Below, in pieces: positions 59,942-64,000 of a DNA stretch of 64,000 nucleotides. This stretch comes from Acidobacteriota bacterium (GTDB lineage Bacteria; Acidobacteriota; Thermoanaerobaculia; Gp7-AA8), in contig QHVT01000006.1 of NCBI GenBank assembly GCA_003223645.1, forward strand, positions 124,001 through 188,000, read 5' to 3'. Both the position numbers and the translations under genes were made by a program. The notes under the pieces were generated by a model. It was not told the origin of the DNA. It worked only from the letters and a program-made list of their open reading frames with translations, and ran no database searches. Within the stretch, counting starts at the first letter, position 1; every line of letters begins with the position of its first letter.

Positions 59942-60892
59942 TCAACGTTCCACGAAAAATACGTCGTAGTAAGGCTGCTTACCGTTTTTCATGGAAACGA
60001 CGCCCATGTAGCGAAGCAGGTTTCCACTCTGATCGTGCCGCCGAATGCTTCTATATCGAACCCCGAGGCCGACGATGTCGGTCGAACTGACGGCGCTCAG
60101 CTCCGCAGCCTGGGACCTCCCATCGTGATTGGCGTCAATCCAAAGCAGGAGACGCGGCCACGCAGCGTCCGATTGGTCGATCACCGCATCATTGTTCGAG
60201 TCGTACTGCTCCAAAGCCACAAAGCCGTCAGGAGCTTCGGAGTGATTCGGCAGCAGCGTATGGTTGCCAAAAAGCTCACGTGCGTCGTCGATTCTGCCGT
60301 TCCCGTTGAGGTCAAGCGCGATAAAAGCAAGCCGTGAGCCCCGAGCAGTCCAACCGATCGTGTCGGGATTCCCATCCGCGTCGATATCGAAAGCAACCGG
60401 ATTCTCGAGGCCCGTGAGCCTCCATGGTCCTTTGTCGAGGTTAACGATGAGCGGGCAATTCTCCGGTGGCCCATCACAGTCTGACCATTCGCACGGAGGC
60501 TCGACATCGACATCAATGCATCTTCTCGGGCTGCCCATGCCTTGTTCCACGTCGGGATCGTCCGTTGCATAGGCCGTATCCTGTGCACGGTAGCAGAAAC
60601 CGGACTGGCCGCCACACGTAAGATCACCTGCCCATTCCGTCGTTGTGCGCCATGTTGTATAGGAACAAGCAGGATACGGCCAGGGCGAAATGATGATGTG
60701 GTCGCCGTCCATTTCATGATTCACGTAATTACCGGAGCCGTTCATGTATCTCGCCGTGCCGTGCGAATTCAAAAAATCGTGGCTGCTCTTCGTCAGAGTA
60801 CAAGTCATCGAAATGCTGGCGGCGTATGACGGAATACCGGCAAGAGCGACGGTGGCGACAACGAACCTCGCAAATGTGCGGAGCGGCTTCAT
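59942..60892 (-). CDS. Secreted calcium-binding (EF-hand-like repeat) protein
   Basis: Start ATG 60892 overlaps the upstream gene stop by 4 bp. A signal peptide (FVVATVALAGIPSYA) precedes a 316-residue product. Four aspartate-rich loops of the DxDxDG type are visible: DIDADGNPD, DLNGNGRIDD, DSNNDAVIDQSD and DANHDGRSQAAE. The EF-hand-like loops probably bind calcium in an extracellular protein. The N-terminal half is cysteine- and tryptophan-rich. It is translated together with the 60889 gene. Confidence 0.78.
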   Translation of the reverse strand: MKPLRTFARFVVATVALAGIPSYAASISMTCTLTKSSHDFLNSHGTARYMNGSGNYVNHEMDGDHIIISPWPYPACSYTTWRTTTEWAGDLTCGGQSGFCYRAQDTAYATDDPDVEQGMGSPRRCIDVDVEPPCEWSDCDGPPENCPLIVNLDKGPWRLTGLENPVAFDIDADGNPDTIGWTARGSRLAFIALDLNGNGRIDDARELFGNHTLLPNHSEAPDGFVALEQYDSNNDAVIDQSDAAWPRLLLWIDANHDGRSQAAELSAVSSTDIVGLGVRYRSIRRHDQSGNLLRYMGVVSMKNGKQPYYDVFFVER

Positions 60893-61560
60893 TTGCAACC
60901 GCCCTCGAGGAAGAGAAGATGCTGCGCAGACGATTCACCGGGCGTGTCGGAGCCAACGCGCAGCGTAGGCGCTACCACCGTGTAAAGAAATCGATCGAAT
61001 GCCTCCGTTCCGAAGTGCCGCCGCGCATCGGCTAATGCGGCAACGCGAGCTGCACACACGTCCTTATCCAGTTGTTCGACGTATTCTTTTGACACCGATG
61101 AGCTCTCGTCAGCCAGATTCGGCTCCGCCGGAAGGTCGACACGCTTTCGGGAAAGGGTGAGATAGGTCGAGCAGAGGGTCTCCAGCTCTCGCCAGAACCT
61201 CGCGTCATCCCAACCGAATGCGCGAATTCCCTCCTGCAGAATCAATCGCGAGGTTTCGCGGAAGTGGTCACTCCCCTCCAAACCACCCAATAGGGAGCTG
61301 AAAAGCTCATTGGGCATCAGCAATTCCGGTGTCTCGCTACCGTCAACCCCACCGAACAGCCGCTGACGGACTGATACAGAATGGCGCGCCGAGGTATCTT
61401 CAGCCGCCGCGCGCTTCGCATCAAAGCGGCGCGCGAGGCGCTCTTCGAGGGTCCACTGCCAAGCTGCTTTCTCTCTCGTTCCCGGCTGTTGGCGTAATTC
61501 CTCGCTCAATAGCGGAAGCGCAAACAGTCCGCAGAAGATCAATAGTGATACGGATCGCAT
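60889..61560 (-). CDS. Secreted hypothetical protein
   Basis: Start ATG 61560 has AGGAGAAGGAAC just before it; the product is 223 residues with a signal peptide (VSLLIFCGLFALPLLSEE). The mature part is helical and charged, with two cysteines (LCSTYL, DVCAAR) and a final cysteine. The start lies downstream of the longest open frame, whose extra N-terminus lacks a signal sequence. It forms an operon with the EF-hand protein. No family recognised. Confidence 0.7.
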   Translation of the reverse strand: MRSVSLLIFCGLFALPLLSEELRQQPGTREKAAWQWTLEERLARRFDAKRAAAEDTSARHSVSVRQRLFGGVDGSETPELLMPNELFSSLLGGLEGSDHFRETSRLILQEGIRAFGWDDARFWRELETLCSTYLTLSRKRVDLPAEPNLADESSSVSKEYVEQLDKDVCAARVAALADARRHFGTEAFDRFLYTVVAPTLRVGSDTPGESSAQHLLFLEGGCK

Positions 61561-61815
61561 GTTCCTTCTCCTGGGCCGTATAACCGGCGCTATGGTCTTA
61601 CGGGGACACGAATTGTAATCTAACTGGCCGACAAGTAGGTTGTCTAGTGACATTAAATTCAGTGATGATGGACCTGTTAGGCGTTAGTTCTCGCTTCCCA
61701 CGCCGGTCGCAGCGCTCGACGGCGAGGTTATGGACGAAGCGGCGATCTCACCACACCCCAAAGACGACAAAACTCGAGCTGAGCGCGTTTACGGCATTTG
61801 GACGATCGAGCGAGA

Positions 61816-62005
61816 CGCTGAACGGACAGACGTGACGACGGCCCGGAGAACCGGCCGGCGTGAGAGAGTGCCGGTGCGCTGGTGAATCGCGGCGGCAGGG
61901 GCCCATCGTCACGTCCTCCTGATCTGGGAGTGACCGAGGCAAAGCTGCCCCTACCGTCAACTTGAAAGGAAAAGATGCTTTTTCGGCAGTGGGTTCAGGC
62001 TGGAC
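61816..62005 (-). pseudogene. Remnant of the AraC regulator 5' end and its upstream region
   Basis: The segment matches 59398-59594. The ATG equivalent lies at 61906 (minus strand) behind AGGAGG-like sequence, but indels put the following codons in another phase. The frame ends after about 52 codons (VNALSSSFVVFGVW), with no helix-turn-helix. It is a partial duplication without function as a regulator. Confidence 0.7.
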
Positions 62006-62016
62006 CACGGCAATTT

Positions 62017-62043
62017 GTGGAGCGGCGGCCGCTTCGGCCGCCG
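62017..62043. repeat. Half copy of family P
   Basis: GTGGAGCGGCGGCCGCTTCG runs into GGCCGCC, then the similarity ends. It borders the 22-bp array. Confidence 0.7.
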
Positions 62044-62073
62044 GTATGTGGATCAGATGGGTCAATCGTTTTG

Positions 62074-62605
62074 AATCACCAATCAAAGCGTCTGCCTGCC
62101 GAGTGAACAGCTTTGATGGGCGAGACAAGACCCCTTGCCTCTCGTGACATAGGTGCTTGATTGTCGCGACATGATCTTTGATTGGCGCGGCAAGTCGTTT
62201 GATGCGCGAGACCAGCCCCATTGCCTCGTGAGACAAGATTCCTTGCCTGGCGTGACAAGAAGCCAGCCTCGCACGTCGAATTGCAAGGCGCGAGGGGCCA
62301 AACCTTTTGCCTCGCGAGGCAAGGGTGCTGTCGCGACAATCAATTGTCATTTCGCGACAATCAAGCCTCCATGTCGCGACAATCAAGCTCCATTGCCTCA
62401 CCAATCAAAGTCGATGGATCGCCGATCAAACTTGCTGTCGTGTGAATCAAGCCCCTTTGCCGTGCGAAGCGAGCTCGCTGCCGCGCCAAGCAGGCCTGTT
62501 GTCGCGCGGAGCGAGCTTGGTGTCGGGCGAATCAAGCACCTTGTTTCGCGGGGCAGGTCGTTTGACGCGTGAATCAAACCACTTGATTCGCGTGTCAAAG
62601 TCGAC
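62074..62605. repeat. Degenerate tandem array, period 21-22 bp, about 25 units
   Basis: Cores such as CGCGACAATCAAG, CGTGACAAGA, CGAGGCAAGG and CGTGAATCAAG recur at steps of 21 or 22 bp. Examples of core positions (AATCAA or equivalent): 62188, 62209, 62231, 62253, 62296, 62317, 62338, 62359, 62381, 62403, 62424, 62445, 62467, 62488, 62509, 62530, 62551, 62572 and 62593. A 10-bp variable part separates them. It lies in the 3' region of the minus-strand 62626 gene. Confidence 0.8.
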
Positions 62606-62625
62606 GCAGCGCAGCGATGTTCGTC

Positions 62626-62946
62626 TCAGCCGATCGGCGGCCCGATGCGCACCTGCAACCAGACCCAGAACAGCTCGAAGAAGTCCTGATCCATCAGGCC
62701 GCCCGGAGGCGCGATCCGCACGCTTGGCGGTTCTGGTGCAGGCGCCGCCGAGGTCACACCGGTCGGTGGCGTGATCCGCACACCCGGCGGATCGGGCACA
62801 GGCTCCGCCGAGGTCACGCCGGTTGGCGGTGCGATCCGCACGCCCGGCGGATCGTTCAGCGGGGGCGGGTCGTCCGCGTAGAGCGCGGGTGCCGCGAAGA
62901 TGACGATGAGCGCAAGGACAGCTCCGCCTTTGAAGACACGTCGCAT
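62626..62946 (-). CDS. Secreted proline-rich repeat protein
   Basis: From ATG 62946 (GGAGGG 4 bp upstream) the product has 106 residues: a signal peptide (VFKGGAVLALIVIFAAPALYA), then three imperfect 20-residue repeats with the words DPPGVRIAPPTGVTSA, and a hydrophobic end (FFELFWVWLQVRIGPPIG). The repeats are reflected in the DNA as direct repeats of about 66 bp. Function unknown; it could be a surface or lipid-interacting peptide. The 21-22-bp array follows its stop codon at about 20 bp. Confidence 0.7.
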   Translation of the reverse strand: MRRVFKGGAVLALIVIFAAPALYADDPPPLNDPPGVRIAPPTGVTSAEPVPDPPGVRITPPTGVTSAAPAPEPPSVRIAPPGGLMDQDFFELFWVWLQVRIGPPIG

Positions 62947-63106
62947 AAACCCTCCTTCGCCGGTCTGCCGGCCGGCCGTTCGGGAGGGCACCCTCGCAGG
63001 AGGAGTGGCCGAGGGAGGCGGACTTTATATGGAATCTTCGTCTGGGATTCGCCGCCGTCGCGCACTGGTGCTCGAGATAGCGTCGCTATGTGGCGACCGC
63101 AATCTG

Positions 63107-63178
63107 GTGGAGCGGCGGCCGCTCTCGGCCGCCGAATTCTCGCGAGAGGCCGGCGGCCGAAGCGGCCGCCGCTCCACC
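63107..63178. repeat. GTGGAGCGGCGGCC palindromic element, family P copy 4
   Basis: A 72-bp palindrome like copies 1-3 (centre GAATTCTCGCGAGAGG), in the gap between the TPR gene and the secreted proline-rich protein gene. Confidence 0.85.
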
Positions 63179-63201
63179 AGATTCATTGTTGAACCCTCGG
63201 A

Positions 63202-64000
63202 TTAGCTAGAGGGCGGACGGGGCGGAACGAACTGCAAGGAGGGTTGGAGCTCGACGCGGCGGAGGAACACGCGGACGTGCTCGATGCCGGCCTTCGTCAG
63301 CCGCTTCGCGGCGGCGGCCTCCTTCAAGTAGGCGATGGCGGCGAGCGCGCCCGTAAGCATTCCGGCGTTCGTGAAGACCGCGAACATATGCTGCGCGAGG
63401 ACCACGATCTCCTTATGGCGGTCGAGCGCGAGCAGCCCTTCGCAGATGTCGAGCCCGACGTACGCTGCGTACGTAACCATGCCTCCGGCTTCCAATTCGG
63501 CAGCGATGTCCCGCATGCGGCGGATCGCCTCTGCGAGCTTGCCTCCCTGAAAGACCACGCGAGCAATGCCCCACTCGGTTAAGAGCCGCTCACATTTCGG
63601 TCCGCGCTCGCGGAAGATGACGATCGCGCGGTGAAAAAGCAAGCTCGCTTCGGCGAGATTGCCGCGGTCCACTTCGCAGTTGCCCGCGGCGTAAGAGCCG
63701 AGGGCGATCCAGTGAGCGTTCTGCGTGTTCTCACCGTGCTCGATGAGGCGGCGGAAGACGGGGAGCGCGCCGTTGGGGTTTCCGGCCTCGAACATGATGC
63801 TGGCCCGCAGAAATATCGCGTCCATGCGCCGTTTCTCGTCGCCCGCGTGCGAAAACCCGAGTTCGGCATGCTCCGCGATCGCCATAGCTTCATCAAAGCG
63901 AAGTTGAGCGTACAAAACGCCTGCGCGCAGGAGCGCAATGATGGCGAGGCCGAGACCGTTGTGGGGCGTCTTCCGGTAGGCACGTTCGGCGCGGTCGAGG
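63202..64000 (-). CDS. TPR-repeat protein (partial, cut by the window end)
   Basis: The frame is open to the right edge; at least 266 residues are visible. Helical TPR-type repeats include ALPVFRRLIEHGENTQNAHW, EASLLFHRAIVIFRERG and LLALDRHKEIVVLAQHMF. Some frame lines start at internal TTG 63915, but the sequence upstream (LDRAERAYRKTPHNG) is also protein-like, so the true start lies beyond the window. Such TPR regions often follow an anti-sigma or zinc-finger N-terminus in this phylum, which cannot be tested here. Confidence 0.75.
   Translation of the reverse strand, partial: LDRAERAYRKTPHNGLGLAIIALLRAGVLYAQLRFDEAMAIAEHAELGFSHAGDEKRRMDAIFLRASIMFEAGNPNGALPVFRRLIEHGENTQNAHWIALGSYAAGNCEVDRGNLAEASLLFHRAIVIFRERGPKCERLLTEWGIARVVFQGGKLAEAIRRMRDIAAELEAGGMVTYAAYVGLDICEGLLALDRHKEIVVLAQHMFAVFTNAGMLTGALAAIAYLKEAAAAKRLTKAGIEHVRVFLRRVELQPSLQFVPPRPPSS

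Larger units (their letters stand above)
61561..62625. other. 1.07-kb stretch without a convincing gene
   Basis: From left to right it holds about 250 bp upstream of the 60889 gene with no clear signal, the AraC 5' remnant (61816-62005), a half copy of family P (62017-62043) and the long 21-22-bp array (62074-62605). Open frames cross it on both strands, but they translate repeat units and resemble no protein. Confidence 0.7.

Noticed and set aside
61748-62572. Long open frames across the array on both strands
   Set aside because: They translate repeat units in several phases, have no ribosome-binding site or family resemblance, and the 21/22-bp step shifts the frame from unit to unit.
62074-62605. 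CRISPR array
   Set aside because: Units are degenerate, spaced 21-22 bp, without identical repeats of 24-40 bp or unique spacers of constant length, and no cas gene is near.
46854-64000. tRNA genes
   Set aside because: I looked for GGTTCGAATCC-type T-arms with matching acceptor stems and found none in this or the remaining part of the window.

Overview
The window is a chromosomal segment of a high-GC, diderm (LPS-making) bacterium. The gene content best fits Acidobacteriota. The pointers are a small secreted CxxCH cytochrome of the reaction-centre-subunit type, a VWFA-related secreted protein, many small secreted proteins of unknown function, and the block rapZ-hprK-hpf-rpoN-lptB-lptC/A. The phylum is an inference; no rRNA gene is present to confirm it. 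Nearly all genes lie on the minus strand in tightly packed operons, often with 4-nt ATGA overlaps.

Layout. 1-7.5 kb: PTS-linked regulation and envelope export (rapZ, hprK, hpf, rpoN, lptB, an LptC/LptA-like protein). 7.5-13.4 kb: cytochrome c, ankyrin protein, recJ, accA, a thioesterase. 13.4-20.6 kb: VWFA protein, priA, type-4 uracil-DNA glycosylase, coaBC, rpoZ, gmk. 20.6-26.4 kb: yicC, a DUF374 acyltransferase, an MsbA-like flippase, lpxB, small membrane proteins, a HIT protein. 26.5-34 kb: HU/IHF-like protein, sppA, rpsA, cmk, a pseudouridine synthase, scpB, scpA, trpS. 34-49 kb: peptidase/hydrolase, membrane AraC regulator, Yip1 protein, recG, cNMP/FHA protein, LD-carboxypeptidase, RNase P RNA, NYN RNase, DUF4388/SPOR protein, uvrC, esterase, glycosyltransferase, aminotransferase. 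49-64 kb is more accessory: a subtilisin-like protease, AraC regulators, a MerB-like lyase interrupted by an in-frame TGA, a RedB-like operon, uvrB, secreted proteins, and a TPR protein cut by the window end.

Three things stand out. First, a MerB (organomercurial lyase) homologue reads through an in-frame TGA exactly where the second catalytic cysteine of the family should be. A short GGTC-loop hairpin follows it, so it may be a selenoprotein. Second, about 530 bp at 62.07-62.61 kb are a degenerate tandem array of roughly 25 units with a period of 21-22 bp (two DNA turns). A smaller array with a strict 22-bp period lies just after the MerB-like gene. Third, the genome is loaded with palindromic elements of many unrelated families. 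They fill almost every intra-operon gap, and at least five sit in frame inside essential or conserved genes (msbA twice, the uracil-DNA glycosylase, scpA, the pseudouridine synthase).

Start codons given here were often moved from the longest open frame to match family length, ribosome-binding sites or ATGA coupling. Functional names rest on recalled family motifs, not on database searches.
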